Below are positions 28,932 through 37,617 of a DNA stretch of 64,000 nt, piece after piece. Numbering within the stretch: the first letter of the stretch is position 1; the number at the start of each line of letters is the position of its first letter. The translations under genes and the position numbers were made by a program. This stretch comes from Stenotrophomonas maltophilia (GTDB lineage: Bacteria > Pseudomonadota > Gammaproteobacteria > Xanthomonadales > Xanthomonadaceae), in the NCBI RefSeq assembly GCF_900186865.1, contig NZ_LT906480.1, positions 3,366,001 to 3,430,000 on the forward strand, given 5' to 3'. A model generated the notes under the pieces. The model was not told where the DNA came from. It searched no databases and saw only the letters and a list, made by a program, of their open reading frames with translations.

Positions 28932-29860
28932 TCCACTTCCATCCGCACGCGCGTCAATCCTTGTTTCAATTCATCCAACCGCTGCTGCGCATGCGCATCG
29001 ACACGGTGGAAACCGGAAGTGCCAAAAAACCGATGCAACGCGCCCTGTGCCTGCGGGTCGCTGGCTGCCTGCAGCAGGACTTCCTGCAGGCGGTCGCGCA
29101 CCCGGGCATCGAGGTCGGCGCGGACCATCTCCACCGCACGCGGATAGGGTTCGGTGCGCAGCAGTTCGCGGAAATCGCGCCGGAATGCAGCCGGCACCCG
29201 CCGCTCGTCGTTCCAGTCCACGCTGCTCACCGCCCCCACATCCGCCATCCCCTTGTGCACGTACGTCGCGATGTTCAACTCGCTGCGCGCGAACACATAC
29301 CCCACGCTGTCAGGCCCTGGCACGTCCCAGACCCCGGCCAGGATCTGCGGCGACAGGCCATGGTTCAGCAGAGTCATCACCGGCACCAGGTAGGCGCTGG
29401 TGGATGCCGTGTTCTGCAGGGCCAGGCGATGGCCGCGCAGATCCTGCACCCGCTGGATGGGACTGTCGCTGCGCACGAAGAACACCGTCTGGTATTCGCG
29501 CACCCCGTTGCGCTCGGTCAACAGCAGCGGCCGCGCACCACTGCGCTGGCCCAGTGCCACCGCCGTACCGGAGGTTTCCGTGACCCAGTCGACCCGTCCC
29601 CGCCGCAGATAGCTGGCCATCTGCTGCGGGTCGCGGGCCATCAGTACCCGCCCCTCCTGGATGCCGACGTCATGCATGCGCGCCACCACGTAGTCCAGCA
29701 GGGGTTGCAGCTGCTCGTAGTGAGCCTGGGGGTCATCGCTGATCCGGCCCAGCACCAGCACCGGATCCGGTGCCGCATGCACGGCTCCGGCCAGCAGGAC
29801 CATGGCCAGGCTCAGCAGTCCCCCCTGCATTGCCTTTCGCAGACCCGACACAGACGTCAT
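28928..29860 (-). CDS. PhnD-like periplasmic substrate-binding protein
   Basis: A 310-residue exported protein with signal peptide at about 8-29 (GGLLSLAMVLLAGAVHA) and a phosphate/phosphonate-binding (PhnD/SsuA) fold. Recognisable segments are VTETSGTAVAL, VFFVRSDSPIQRVQDLRG and NTASTSAYLVPV. AGGGGGG precedes ATG 29860. No ABC permease or ATPase is nearby; instead the next gene, overlapping by four bases, encodes a membrane GGDEF/EAL protein. A sensory rather than transport role is inferred. Confidence 0.88.
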   Translation of the reverse strand: MTSVSGLRKAMQGGLLSLAMVLLAGAVHAAPDPVLVLGRISDDPQAHYEQLQPLLDYVVARMHDVGIQEGRVLMARDPQQMASYLRRGRVDWVTETSGTAVALGQRSGARPLLLTERNGVREYQTVFFVRSDSPIQRVQDLRGHRLALQNTASTSAYLVPVMTLLNHGLSPQILAGVWDVPGPDSVGYVFARSELNIATYVHKGMADVGAVSSVDWNDERRVPAAFRRDFRELLRTEPYPRAVEMVRADLDARVRDRLQEVLLQAASDPQAQGALHRFFGTSGFHRVDAHAQQRLDELKQGLTRVRMEVE

Positions 29861-29906
29861 CCCCCCTGGGTATCCAGACAGACTACCCGAAAAAATGAGA
29901 ACGTCG

Positions 29907-30677
29907 TCAGCTGTCCTTGCTGCCGGCCTGGGCCAGACGCGCCATGCGCTGGGTATCGGCGAGGATGCCGCGCAACAGGCGCACTTCCTGCTCGCTCGGC
30001 TCGCTGCGCAGGAACAGGCGGCGCAGCTTGCGCATCGCCGATTCCGGCGCGCGGCCCTTGTGGAAATCGATCTCGTCCAGGGTGTCGCCGAGCTGGGCGA
30101 AGAAGCTCTCCATCTGCTCATGGCTGGCGGCCTGTTCGCGGAAGCCCGGCTCGGCGTCGGCGGCCGGCTGCGCGCCCAGCAGCTGCATGCGCGTTTCGTA
30201 CGCCAGCACCTGCACGGCGGCGGCCAGGTTGAGCGAGCTGAACTCCGGGTCTGACGGGATGTGCACTGCGGCGTGGCAGAGCTGCAGCTCCTCGTTGGTC
30301 AGGCCGGTACGCTCGCGGCCGAATACCAGTGCGACCTCGGCACCTTCGCCCGCCTTGGCCACCGCACGGGCGGCAGCGTCGGCCGGCAGGTATTCCTCCA
30401 GCTGGACGCGGCGGGCACGGGCCGTGCAACCCAGTACCAGGCGGCAATCCGCCACGGCCTCGGCCAGGGTGGCCACCACCGGAGCGTCCCCCAGCACGTC
30501 TTCGGCACCGGCCGAGCGGCGGAAGGCCTCCTCGTCCAGCGGCTTTTCGGGGGCGACCAGCACCAGGCGGGCCAGGCCCATGGTCTTCAGGGCGCGGGCG
30601 GCAGCCCCCATGTTGCCGGGGTGCTGGGTACCGACCAGGACGAATCGGAGGCGGGTGGCGGCGGGAAACTGGGACAT
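29907..30677 (-). CDS. trmJ: tRNA (cytidine/uridine-2'-O-)-methyltransferase TrmJ
   Basis: A 256-residue SPOUT-class enzyme that 2'-O-methylates position 32 of tRNAs. SpoU motifs are GTQHPGNMGAAARAL, LVFGRERTGLTNEEL and IPSDPEFSSLNLA. A helical C-terminal extension (…DEIDFHKGRAPESAMRKLRR…) is the TrmJ-specific part. Start at ATG 30677, divergent from suhB. Confidence 0.94.
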   Translation of the reverse strand: MSQFPAATRLRFVLVGTQHPGNMGAAARALKTMGLARLVLVAPEKPLDEEAFRRSAGAEDVLGDAPVVATLAEAVADCRLVLGCTARARRVQLEEYLPADAAARAVAKAGEGAEVALVFGRERTGLTNEELQLCHAAVHIPSDPEFSSLNLAAAVQVLAYETRMQLLGAQPAADAEPGFREQAASHEQMESFFAQLGDTLDEIDFHKGRAPESAMRKLRRLFLRSEPSEQEVRLLRGILADTQRMARLAQAGSKDS

Positions 30678-30797
30678 GAACAGGGAAAAGGTCGAGCTGG
30701 ACGATGACCAATGGTAAACTGTGCGGCCGGCCACTGCGCCGGACCCGCTCTTTTCCCCCGCCAGTCCATCTCTTCTGCCTTTCCGGGAGCCCACGCC

Positions 30798-31625
30798 ATG
30801 CAGAAACCCGCCGTCACCGTCATGGTCAAGGCCGCCCGCCTCGCCGGCAACGTCCTGTTGCGCAACATCAACAAGCTCGAGGCACTGAACGTGGTGCAGA
30901 AGGGCCGGATGGACTACGCCAGCGAAGTGGATGCGGACGCGGAAAAGGTCATCGTCAAGGAACTCAAGCGCGCCTACCCGGATTACGGCATCTTCGGTGA
31001 AGAAGGTGGCGTGCAGGGCGAGCGCCGCCAGATGTGGGTCATCGACCCGCTGGATGGCACCAGCAACTACCTGCGCGGCGTGCCGCACTACTGCGTGTCG
31101 ATCGCCCTGGTCGAGAACGGCGAGCCGACCGATGCCGTCATCTTCGATCCGCTGCGCAATGAACTGTTCACCGCCAGCCGTGGCGCCGGCGCCGTGCTGA
31201 ACGACCGCCGCATCCGCGTGGCCGACCGCAAGGATCTGGAAGGCACCATGATCCACACCGGCTTCGCCCCGCGCGAACGCAGCCGCGCCAGCGCGCAGCT
31301 GAAGTCGGTCGACACCCTGCTGGTCCAGGCTGAGGACATCCGCCGCACCGGTTCGGCCGCGCTGGACCTGGCCTACGTGGCCTGCGGCCGCGCCGACGCC
31401 TATTTCGAAGCCGGCGTGAAGGCGTGGGACATCGCTGCCGGCCTGCTGCTGGTCCGCGAGGCGGGTGGCAAGGTCTGCGACTTCAAGGGCGCGACCCTGG
31501 GCCGGATGGACAACCGTGGCCCGGAGACCCACCAGATCGTTGCCGGCAACCTGAAGGTGGCCGAGTCGCTGCAGAAGGTGCTGGTGAACACTGGCTACGC
31601 GGCGGAGTTCGACGCGAAGTTCTGA
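30798..31625 (+). CDS. suhB: Inositol-1-monophosphatase family protein SuhB
   Basis: A 275-residue Mg-dependent phosphatase. Metal motifs DPLDGTSNY and [15 protein letters not shown] are intact, as is FGEEGG. In E. coli SuhB also acts with NusA in rRNA antitermination. ATG at 30798 is chosen for the family N-terminus ([14 protein letters not shown]). It is followed by an intrinsic terminator. Confidence 0.95.
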   Translation: MQKPAVTVMVKAARLAGNVLLRNINKLEALNVVQKGRMDYASEVDADAEKVIVKELKRAYPDYGIFGEEGGVQGERRQMWVIDPLDGTSNYLRGVPHYCVSIALVENGEPTDAVIFDPLRNELFTASRGAGAVLNDRRIRVADRKDLEGTMIHTGFAPRERSRASAQLKSVDTLLVQAEDIRRTGSAALDLAYVACGRADAYFEAGVKAWDIAAGLLLVREAGGKVCDFKGATLGRMDNRGPETHQIVAGNLKVAESLQKVLVNTGYAAEFDAKF

Positions 31626-31651
31626 GGTTTCGCCTGAAGCGGTTCATGGAG

Positions 31652-31680
31652 ACGGCACCTGCGAAGGTGCCGTTTTCGTT
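31652..31680 (+). terminator. Terminator after suhB
   Basis: The stem acggcacct / aggtgccgt with loop GCGA is followed by TTTTCGTTT, 26 bases after the suhB stop. Confidence 0.85.
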
Positions 31681-31719
31681 TGTGCGCACGAAGAGTCATT
31701 TCCGCGACCGCGGAGGGGT

Positions 31720-31903
31720 GTCACTTTCTTTGCGCGCAAAGAAAGTAACCAAAGAAACGCTCCGCCAGCCGCGAGCCGTCGCTACGCGACGGTTCCCTGC
31801 GCTTCTCGGAGAATCAGGGGACGGCGCCGAACTCGCTGCGCTCAGACACCGGCGCCTCTTCGCCCCTGATTCCCCTGCGATGCTCGGCTCGCTCAAGGCG
31901 GAC
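31720..31903 (+). repeat. Intergenic 'CTTTCTTTGCGCGC' repeat, copy 2
   Basis: This 184-base copy is in the same orientation as the one at 16985. It shares the palindromic start, AAGTAACCAAAGAAACGC, the gaatcaggggacggcgccga segment and the GCTCGGCTCGCTCAAGGCGG end. It forms an inverted pair with the copy at 31982. Together they fill the 670-base gap between the convergent suhB and htpX. Confidence 0.75.
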
Positions 31904-31981
31904 TGGAAGATCAAGATCAAGATCGACAGCATCCACACGGGGCGTGGATCTACTGGGTGCAGCTGTGGCATTTGACGTTGG

Positions 31982-32173
31982 GTCCGCCTTGAGCGAGCCG
32001 AGCACCGCAGGTCCGGCGAGGGCGAAGAGGTGCGGGTGTCTGAGCGCAGCGAGTTCCCGCACCGTCCCTCGACGGGCCGAGGAGCGCAGGGTACCGGCGT
32101 GCGCAGCACGTCGGCTCGCGCCCTGGCGGCGTGTTTCTTTGGTTACTTTCTTTGCACGAGCAAAGAAAGTGAC
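31982..32173 (-). repeat. Intergenic 'CTTTCTTTGCGCGC' repeat, copy 3 (inverted)
   Basis: This reverse-complement copy, about 192 bases, is more diverged in the centre but has the same ends: GTCCGCCTTGAGCGAGCCGA on the plus strand at the left and CAAAGAAAGTGAC at the right. The inverted pair with copy 2 leaves about 78 bases between them, in which no gene is seen. Confidence 0.72.
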
Positions 32174-32235
32174 ACCTCCCCGCAGGCGCGGAAACGATCC
32201 CCCGGGCACGATCCGGCATCAGCAATGCACCGCGC

Positions 32236-32270
32236 AAACAAAAACGCCCGGCGCGGGGCCAGGCGTTCCT
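32236..32270 (-). terminator. Terminator of htpX
   Basis: On the minus strand AACGCCTGGCC / GGGCGTT-type stem is followed by TTTTTGTTTG, 25-60 bases after the htpX stop. Confidence 0.8.
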
Positions 32271-32294
32271 GCACTACCGTAGAAGTACGGAGAC

Positions 32295-33161
32295 TTACGC
32301 CACCGTCGACGCCCGCAGCGCGGCGATGCGCTCTTCCAGCGGCGGATGGCTCATGAACAGCTTCTTCGCCGTCGAACCGGCAATACCGAAAGCGGCAATC
32401 TGGGTCGGCAGCGTGCTCTGGCCGTGGTTCAGCTGCAGCCGCTCCAACGCGGCGATCATCTTCTGGCGGCCGGCCAGCGAGGCACCGCCGGCGTCGGCGC
32501 GGAACTCGCGGTGGCGCGAGAACCACATCGAGATCATGGTGGCGAACAGGCCGAACACCATCTCCAGCACGAACACGATGATGTAATAGGCGAAGCCACG
32601 GCCGCCGCCTTCGCGGTTACCCGACAGCGCGCTGTCGATGATGCCGCCGACCACGCGGGCCAGCACGATCACGAAGGTGTTCAGCACGCCCTGCAGCAGC
32701 GCCATGGTGATCATGTCACCGTTGGCGACGTGGGCGATCTCGTGGCCCAGCACCGCTTCGGCCTCGTCTTCGCTCATGTTGTGCAGCAGGCCGGTGGACA
32801 CCGCCACCAGTGCGTTGTTGCGGTTGGCGCCAGTGGCGAAGGCGTTGATCTCCGGGCCTTCGTACACCGCTACTTCGGGCATGCCGATACCGGCCGCCTT
32901 GGCCTGGCGCTCGACGGTGGCCAGCAGCCAGCGCTCGGTCTGGTTGCGCGGCTCGGTGATCACCACCGCACCGGTGGAGCGCTTGGCCATCCACTTGGAG
33001 AGCAGCAGCGAGATGAAGGAGCCACCGAAGCCGAAGATCGCGGCCATGACCAGCAGGCCGCTCATCTGGCTTGGATTGACCCCGAGCAACGACATCACGA
33101 TGCTGGCGAGAATCAGGACCGCGAAGTTGGTCGCCAGGAACAGGGCAATGCGGGTAAACAT
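32295..33161 (-). CDS. htpX: Membrane zinc protease HtpX
   Basis: A 288-residue M48B metalloprotease of the inner membrane, involved in quality control of membrane proteins. The HEIAH zinc motif is at residues 140-144. TM segments lie at about 5-25, 35-55, 155-175 and 190-215. The third ligand region FRADAGGA is present. Length and topology match E. coli HtpX (293). No sigma-32-type promoter was looked for beyond inspection; none is obvious. Confidence 0.95.
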   Translation of the reverse strand: MFTRIALFLATNFAVLILASIVMSLLGVNPSQMSGLLVMAAIFGFGGSFISLLLSKWMAKRSTGAVVITEPRNQTERWLLATVERQAKAAGIGMPEVAVYEGPEINAFATGANRNNALVAVSTGLLHNMSEDEAEAVLGHEIAHVANGDMITMALLQGVLNTFVIVLARVVGGIIDSALSGNREGGGRGFAYYIIVFVLEMVFGLFATMISMWFSRHREFRADAGGASLAGRQKMIAALERLQLNHGQSTLPTQIAAFGIAGSTAKKLFMSHPPLEERIAALRASTVA

Positions 33162-33254
33162 GGGAAAATCCGGCTCGGAAGGGGTCGATACCGGTCAATT
33201 TGCGGTGTGGTCAGCTTGAATTCAAGCGCCAACCTGACCGACGATTCAGCCAGC

Positions 33255-34196
33255 ATGACCTCCCCCATTCCCTGCGGTCGTTTCGCGCCCTCGCCGACCG
33301 GCCTGCTCCATCCCGGATCCCTGCTCGCCGCCTTCGGCAGCTGGCTGCTCGCGCGACATAACGGCGGCTTGTGGCGGCTGCGCATCGAAGACGTCGATCC
33401 ACCACGCACCGTGCCCGGCGCCGCCGAGTCACAGCTGCGGGCGCTGGCCGCGTTCGGCCTGGTCCACGATGGCCCGATCCTCTGGCAGAGCACCCGCGGC
33501 GAGGCCTACCAGGCCGCGCTGGACGTGCTGCTGGCCAGCGACCAGGCCTTTGTCTGCCACTGCAGCCGCAGCGACCTGGCCGCCAACGGCGGCATCCACC
33601 ATCGTTGCGTCGCCCGGCAACCTCGACCGGACCCTGCCGTCCGCTTCCGCGTGCCACCGGGCAGCATCGTGCACTTCGACGATGGCCTGCGCGGCCCGCA
33701 GCAGCAGGACGTGCACGCCGAAGTCGGCGACTTCGTGCTGCGCCGCGCCGATGGCTGCTGGGCCTACCAGTTGGCCGTGGTGGTCGATGACGCCGCACAA
33801 GGAGTGACCGAAGTGGTGCGCGGCGCCGACCTGCTCGACTCCACCGCGCGGCAGATCCTGCTGCAGCAGGCATTGGGGCTGGCGGTGCCGCGCTACTGGC
33901 ACCTGCCGCTGCTGCTGGATGCGCCGGGCCACAAACTGTCCAAGTCGCTGGCGGCGCTGCCGGTGGACAGTTCGCACCCGCTGCCCTTGCTGCGCCAGCT
34001 CTGGAAGCTGCTCGGCCAGGCACCCGGGGCGCTGGAACCTGCGCACGACCTGGATACGCTGCTGGCCACCGCTCGGCAGGCCTTCGACCCGGCACGACTG
34101 CCGCGGACCGACATCCTGTTGCCAGCCGGCGCACTTTCCGCGCCGATGTTGCAGAATCCCCCTTCCCCCACCCGACACCCGGACAACACTCCATGA
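33255..34196 (+). CDS. gluQ: Glutamyl-Q tRNA(Asp) synthetase
   Basis: A 313-residue GluRS paralogue without the anticodon-binding domain. It attaches glutamate to queuosine 34 of tRNA-Asp. The HIGH-like segment is [15 protein letters not shown] and the KMSKS-like motif is HKLSKS. Zinc ligands are in FVCHCSR and HHRCV. It overlaps the downstream phaB-like gene (ATGA). The queuosine enzyme queG is also in this window (43320). Confidence 0.93.
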   Translation: MTSPIPCGRFAPSPTGLLHPGSLLAAFGSWLLARHNGGLWRLRIEDVDPPRTVPGAAESQLRALAAFGLVHDGPILWQSTRGEAYQAALDVLLASDQAFVCHCSRSDLAANGGIHHRCVARQPRPDPAVRFRVPPGSIVHFDDGLRGPQQQDVHAEVGDFVLRRADGCWAYQLAVVVDDAAQGVTEVVRGADLLDSTARQILLQQALGLAVPRYWHLPLLLDAPGHKLSKSLAALPVDSSHPLPLLRQLWKLLGQAPGALEPAHDLDTLLATARQAFDPARLPRTDILLPAGALSAPMLQNPPSPTRHPDNTP

Positions 34197-34933
34197 CATC
34201 TCGCGTCGCACTGGTCACCGGCGGAACCGGCGGCATCGGCACCGCCATCTGCCAACGCCTGGCCGACCAGGGCCACCGGGTCGCCACCAACTACCGCGAC
34301 GAGGCCAAGGCCCGCGCCTGGCAGCAGGCAATGACCGAACGCGGCTACAGCGTGTCGATCTTCCCGGGCGATGTCTCCGATCCAGGCAGCGCCGAAGCGC
34401 TGGTGCGCGCCGTCGAGGCCGAGCTGGGCCCGGTCGAGATCCTGGTCAACAACGCGGGCATCACCCGCGACACCACGTTCCATCGCATGCGCGCGGACCA
34501 GTGGCACGATGTGATCAACACCAACCTCAATTCGGTGTTCAACGTCACCCGCCCGGTCATCGAGGGCATGCGCCGCCGCGGCTGGGGCCGGGTCATCCAG
34601 ATCAGCTCGATCAACGGCCTGAAGGGCCAGTACGGCCAGGCCAACTACGCGGCGGCCAAGGCCGGCATGCACGGCTTCACCATCTCGCTGGCGCGCGAGA
34701 ACGCCGGCTTCGGCATTACCGTCAACACCATTTCGCCCGGCTACGTGGCCACCGACATGGTGATGGCGGTGCCGGAGGAAGTGCGCGCCAAGATCGTCGC
34801 CGACATTCCCACCGGGCGCCTCGGCAAGCCGGAGGAAATCGCTTACGGGGTGTCCTTCCTGGTGGCGGAGGAAGCCTCGTGGATCACCGGCAGCAACCTG
34901 GACATCAATGGCGGCCACCATATGGGTTGGTAA
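34193..34933 (+). CDS. phaB: Acetoacetyl-CoA reductase (PhaB-type SDR)
   Basis: A 246-residue short-chain dehydrogenase with TGGTGGIG at the N-terminus, NNAGITRD and the YAAAK active site. The last two and the C-terminus ([10 protein letters not shown]) fit NADPH-dependent acetoacetyl-CoA reductases of polyhydroxybutyrate synthesis rather than FabG. phaR follows, which supports the call. No PHA synthase gene is in the window. Confidence 0.9.
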   Translation: MTSRVALVTGGTGGIGTAICQRLADQGHRVATNYRDEAKARAWQQAMTERGYSVSIFPGDVSDPGSAEALVRAVEAELGPVEILVNNAGITRDTTFHRMRADQWHDVINTNLNSVFNVTRPVIEGMRRRGWGRVIQISSINGLKGQYGQANYAAAKAGMHGFTISLARENAGFGITVNTISPGYVATDMVMAVPEEVRAKIVADIPTGRLGKPEEIAYGVSFLVAEEASWITGSNLDINGGHHMGW

Positions 34934-34984
34934 GCCGCGCCGGCGGCCTCGGCGGCGCACACCCGCCGCCCCTGCCGATGGTCA

Positions 34985-35018
34985 TGCTGCGCAGCACGCA
35001 AACCCTTGTTGCGCAACA
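34985..35018. promoter_or_regulatory. Two 12-bp palindromes 22 bp apart upstream of phaR
   Basis: Two perfect palindromes, TGCTGCGCAGCA (34985-34996) and TGTTGCGCAACA (35007-35018), share the pattern TGYTGCGCARCA. Their centres are exactly 22 bp apart, two helical turns. They lie about 100 bases before phaR and 52-85 bases after phaB. PhaR proteins bind TGC/GCA-rich inverted repeats, so an autoregulatory operator is a reasonable inference. Confidence 0.55.
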
Positions 35019-35118
35019 TGATCCCCTGTGAAAGCCAAGCCTGGCGGGGGCTGAGGCGGTTGCAACGGCTGCTGCACTGCGCCATGCTTCGCATCTACTG
35101 TGACGAGTGACCGCTTCA

Positions 35119-35646
35119 ATGGCTGCGACCCGCATCATCAAGAAGTATCCGAACCGCCGTCTCTACGACACCGAGATCTCCAGCTACATCACCATCGAGG
35201 ACGTGCGCCAGCTGATCCTGGACGGTGAAGACTTCGAAGTCCGTGACGCCAAGAGCGGCGACGACCTCACCCGTTCGGTCCTGCTGCAGATCATCGCCGA
35301 CCAGGAACAGGACGGCGTACCGATGCTGTCCACCCAGCTGCTGAGCCAGCTGATCCGCTTCTACGGCGACTCCCTGCAAGGCTTCATGGGCAACTACCTG
35401 GAGCGCAGCATGCAGGTCTTCCTCGACCAGCAGCAGCAGTTCCGCCAGCAGATGGGCAACCTGCTGGGCCAGACCCCGTGGGCGATGATGAACCAGCTGA
35501 CCGAGCGCAACCTGGAGCTGTGGCAGGAATTCCAGCGCAGCATGGGCAACGGTTTCGGTGGTCCGCGACCGGGTGGTACCGGTACCGGTACCGGCAACAA
35601 GCCCAACGAACCCGGTACCGGCACCGGCGGCAAGACCCGCCGCTGA
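35119..35646 (+). CDS. phaR: Polyhydroxyalkanoate synthesis regulator PhaR
   Basis: A 175-residue protein starting MAATRIIKKYPNRRLYDTEI, the conserved N-terminal DNA-binding module of PhaR; GTG at 35107 would add four residues. A second conserved helical region (LLSQLIRFYGDSLQGFMGNY) binds PHA granules in relatives. The last 35 residues are a Gly/Thr/Pro tail encoded by GGTACC repeats. PhaR represses phasin and its own gene. Two 12-bp palindromes lie upstream. Confidence 0.92.
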   Translation: MAATRIIKKYPNRRLYDTEISSYITIEDVRQLILDGEDFEVRDAKSGDDLTRSVLLQIIADQEQDGVPMLSTQLLSQLIRFYGDSLQGFMGNYLERSMQVFLDQQQQFRQQMGNLLGQTPWAMMNQLTERNLELWQEFQRSMGNGFGGPRPGGTGTGTGNKPNEPGTGTGGKTRR

Positions 35647-35671
35647 GCCGATGTACCGGCGGATACGAAAA

Positions 35672-35704
35672 CGGCGCGCCCAATGGCGCGCCGCTTTGTT
35701 TTGT
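35672..35704 (+). terminator. Terminator after phaR
   Basis: A 9-bp perfect stem cggcgcgcc / ggcgcgccg with a CAAT loop is followed by CTTTGTTTTG. It lies 25 bases past the phaR stop at a convergent junction. Confidence 0.8.
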
Positions 35705-35718
35705 GCCCCGGGGGAGCA

Positions 35719-36675
35719 TCAACGTTTCGCTTTGCACCCCGTGCACACGCGTTCGACCTTGTAGCCCTTCGCCTTCAGCTTCTCGACCACGCCGTCACCG
35801 CCCAGAAGGTGCAGCGTACCGACCACCACCAGCGTGCCACCCTGCCCGGCCTGCAGGTACGGCAGCAGCTTCGGTACCCACGCATCGTTGCGCCCGGTGT
35901 TGATGCGCTGGTAAAGCTGCGGGTACTGCTGGCGCATTTCCGCAGCCATCTTCGTCCACAACACGCGCTCATCGCCTCGCCGCCAGGCATCATGCAGCTG
36001 GCGCGCCTGCTCATCGCCCTTGCCCGCCTGATCCAGCGCCTCGGACAGCATCTGTCGCTGCTCCTGCACGGTCATGCCGTCGAGCATGCCGATCTGGGTA
36101 TCGATGTCTTCCAACCCAGCGGTCCTGCGGCCGGTCTTCTGCGCGCGCTCCATGAAATGACGGTCCAGGCCCAGCGCCGGGTCCAGGCCCATCTTCTGCA
36201 TCTGCCCGACCGAAATGCTCAGGCCGACGAACCAGGGCTTCATGCCCTGCATCTGTGCCAACGGAAGCTTGTTCTCGGATGCGAACGCCTGCAGCTTCTG
36301 CCAGGTGGCCGCGTCGAGATCGCGCTTGAGCTCGCTGCCATCGGTGCGCACGGCAGCCTGCACCATGCGGCTGGCCAGCTGCGGCGACTGCATGTCCTCC
36401 GGCGACAGTTCGAACACGACCCGCTGCGAGGCCTCGAAGGCCTGCTCGACATCGGGCGACAGCGGGTAGTCCTGCGGTTTCAACAGGTGGAATGATCCAA
36501 GCAGGTATACGCGTGAATCACCCGGGCCGGTCACCTTCCACAGCAGCGGCACCGGCGGCTTGGCCGCCGCCGTGGCCGCGGCGTCGGTGGCCGGTGCATT
36601 GCGCGCCGGTGCCAGCGGTGCGATTGCAAACGCTGCCATCAGCAGCGTTGCACGGAACAGTCCCTTCAACGGCAT
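35719..36675 (-). CDS. TraB/GumN family protein
   Basis: A 318-residue exported protein with signal peptide at about 5-25. The TraB/GumN signature appears as LWKVTGPGDSRVYLLGSFH near the N-terminus and VVVGTLHLLGGDGVVEKL near the C-terminus. In TraB-like (Tiki) proteins such GxxH/H motifs bind metal for peptidase activity. Whether this one cleaves anything is not shown. AAGGAG precedes ATG 36675. One base separates it from the DUF1684 gene stop. Confidence 0.87.
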   Translation of the reverse strand: MPLKGLFRATLLMAAFAIAPLAPARNAPATDAAATAAAKPPVPLLWKVTGPGDSRVYLLGSFHLLKPQDYPLSPDVEQAFEASQRVVFELSPEDMQSPQLASRMVQAAVRTDGSELKRDLDAATWQKLQAFASENKLPLAQMQGMKPWFVGLSISVGQMQKMGLDPALGLDRHFMERAQKTGRRTAGLEDIDTQIGMLDGMTVQEQRQMLSEALDQAGKGDEQARQLHDAWRRGDERVLWTKMAAEMRQQYPQLYQRINTGRNDAWVPKLLPYLQAGQGGTLVVVGTLHLLGGDGVVEKLKAKGYKVERVCTGCKAKR

Positions 36676-36676
36676 C

Positions 36677-37606
36677 TCAGCCCTCTCCTTCAGACAGGTG
36701 GTAGGCCTTCTCGCCCGCTTCCATGCGCAGGTCCAGCCGGTTTTCCGGCGGCGCCAGCGGGCACGTGGCATAGGCAGTGAATGCACACGGCGGGTTGTAG
36801 GCATGATTGAAATCGATGCGTAGCGTGCCGTCGGCTGCCGGCGCATCGGTATCCAGGTAGCGCCCGGCCGGATAACTGCCGCGGCCACTGGTGCGGTCGG
36901 CAAAGATCAGGAACAGCGGCTGCCCGGTGGCTCCGATCGCCTCCAGCCGCCATGTGCGGCCGTCGCGTTCGAATTCGACCGCGCCCGCATTGGGCATCTC
37001 GGTGGTCAGGCCGGTGATGTCGACAATGGGCAGGGTCTTGCCCACCGGATGCGGGATGAAGCGTGCCTGCACCTGCCAGTCCGGGCCACCCGGCCAGTAC
37101 TCCAGCCCGGCGAAATCACGGCGCGCCGGCGCATCGGCATGCTTGACCCGCAGCGCATCGCGCGGCCCGCGCCGGATGATGCTGAGCTGGCCCTTGCCAC
37201 CGTCGAAGGCCAACAGGGTTGGCTGCGGATCCTTGTCGGTGTCGATGCGGATGCGGCCGCGCACCGGCTGGCCATCATGGCTGACATCCACACCGGCTTC
37301 GGGCGTGAACCACCACTGGCTGCCCTCGCGACGCAGCAGGCCCAGCTTGTCCGGGCCAACCGTCAGGCGGATGCCGTTGGTGGCACCACTGCCGACGAAG
37401 TGTGATTTGTTCTGCAGCCAGTGCAGGCCGACCAGGGCCGTCCAGCCATCGGGCCGGGTCAGGTCCTGGTAGCGGGCCACCCGCCATTGCTGCTGCGCGG
37501 CCGCATAGGCCGGATCTTCGGTAACCTTCGGCGCCGGCGGTGTTGCCGGACTGCACGCGGCCAACAGCAAGGCGGCCAGCAGGCCGCCCATTCCCCGATA
37601 ACGCAT
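36677..37606 (-). CDS. DUF1684 lipoprotein
   Basis: A 309-residue protein with a lipoprotein signal (GGLLAALLLAACSP, lipobox LAAC). The DUF1684 C-terminal hallmark is visible as FNHAYNPPCAFTAYATCPLA…PPENRLDL. Biochemical role is unknown. The start lies 12 bases after mutL's stop and the gene runs into the TraB/GumN gene, so the three genes may share a transcript. Confidence 0.87.
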   Translation of the reverse strand: MRYRGMGGLLAALLLAACSPATPPAPKVTEDPAYAAAQQQWRVARYQDLTRPDGWTALVGLHWLQNKSHFVGSGATNGIRLTVGPDKLGLLRREGSQWWFTPEAGVDVSHDGQPVRGRIRIDTDKDPQPTLLAFDGGKGQLSIIRRGPRDALRVKHADAPARRDFAGLEYWPGGPDWQVQARFIPHPVGKTLPIVDITGLTTEMPNAGAVEFERDGRTWRLEAIGATGQPLFLIFADRTSGRGSYPAGRYLDTDAPAADGTLRIDFNHAYNPPCAFTAYATCPLAPPENRLDLRMEAGEKAYHLSEGEG

Positions 37607-37617
37607 CGATGCTCCCC

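Noticed and set aside
35565-35646. Tandem GGTACC repeats as a regulatory or slippage element
   Set aside because: They lie inside phaR in frame and encode its Gly/Thr tail; simple low-complexity coding sequence.
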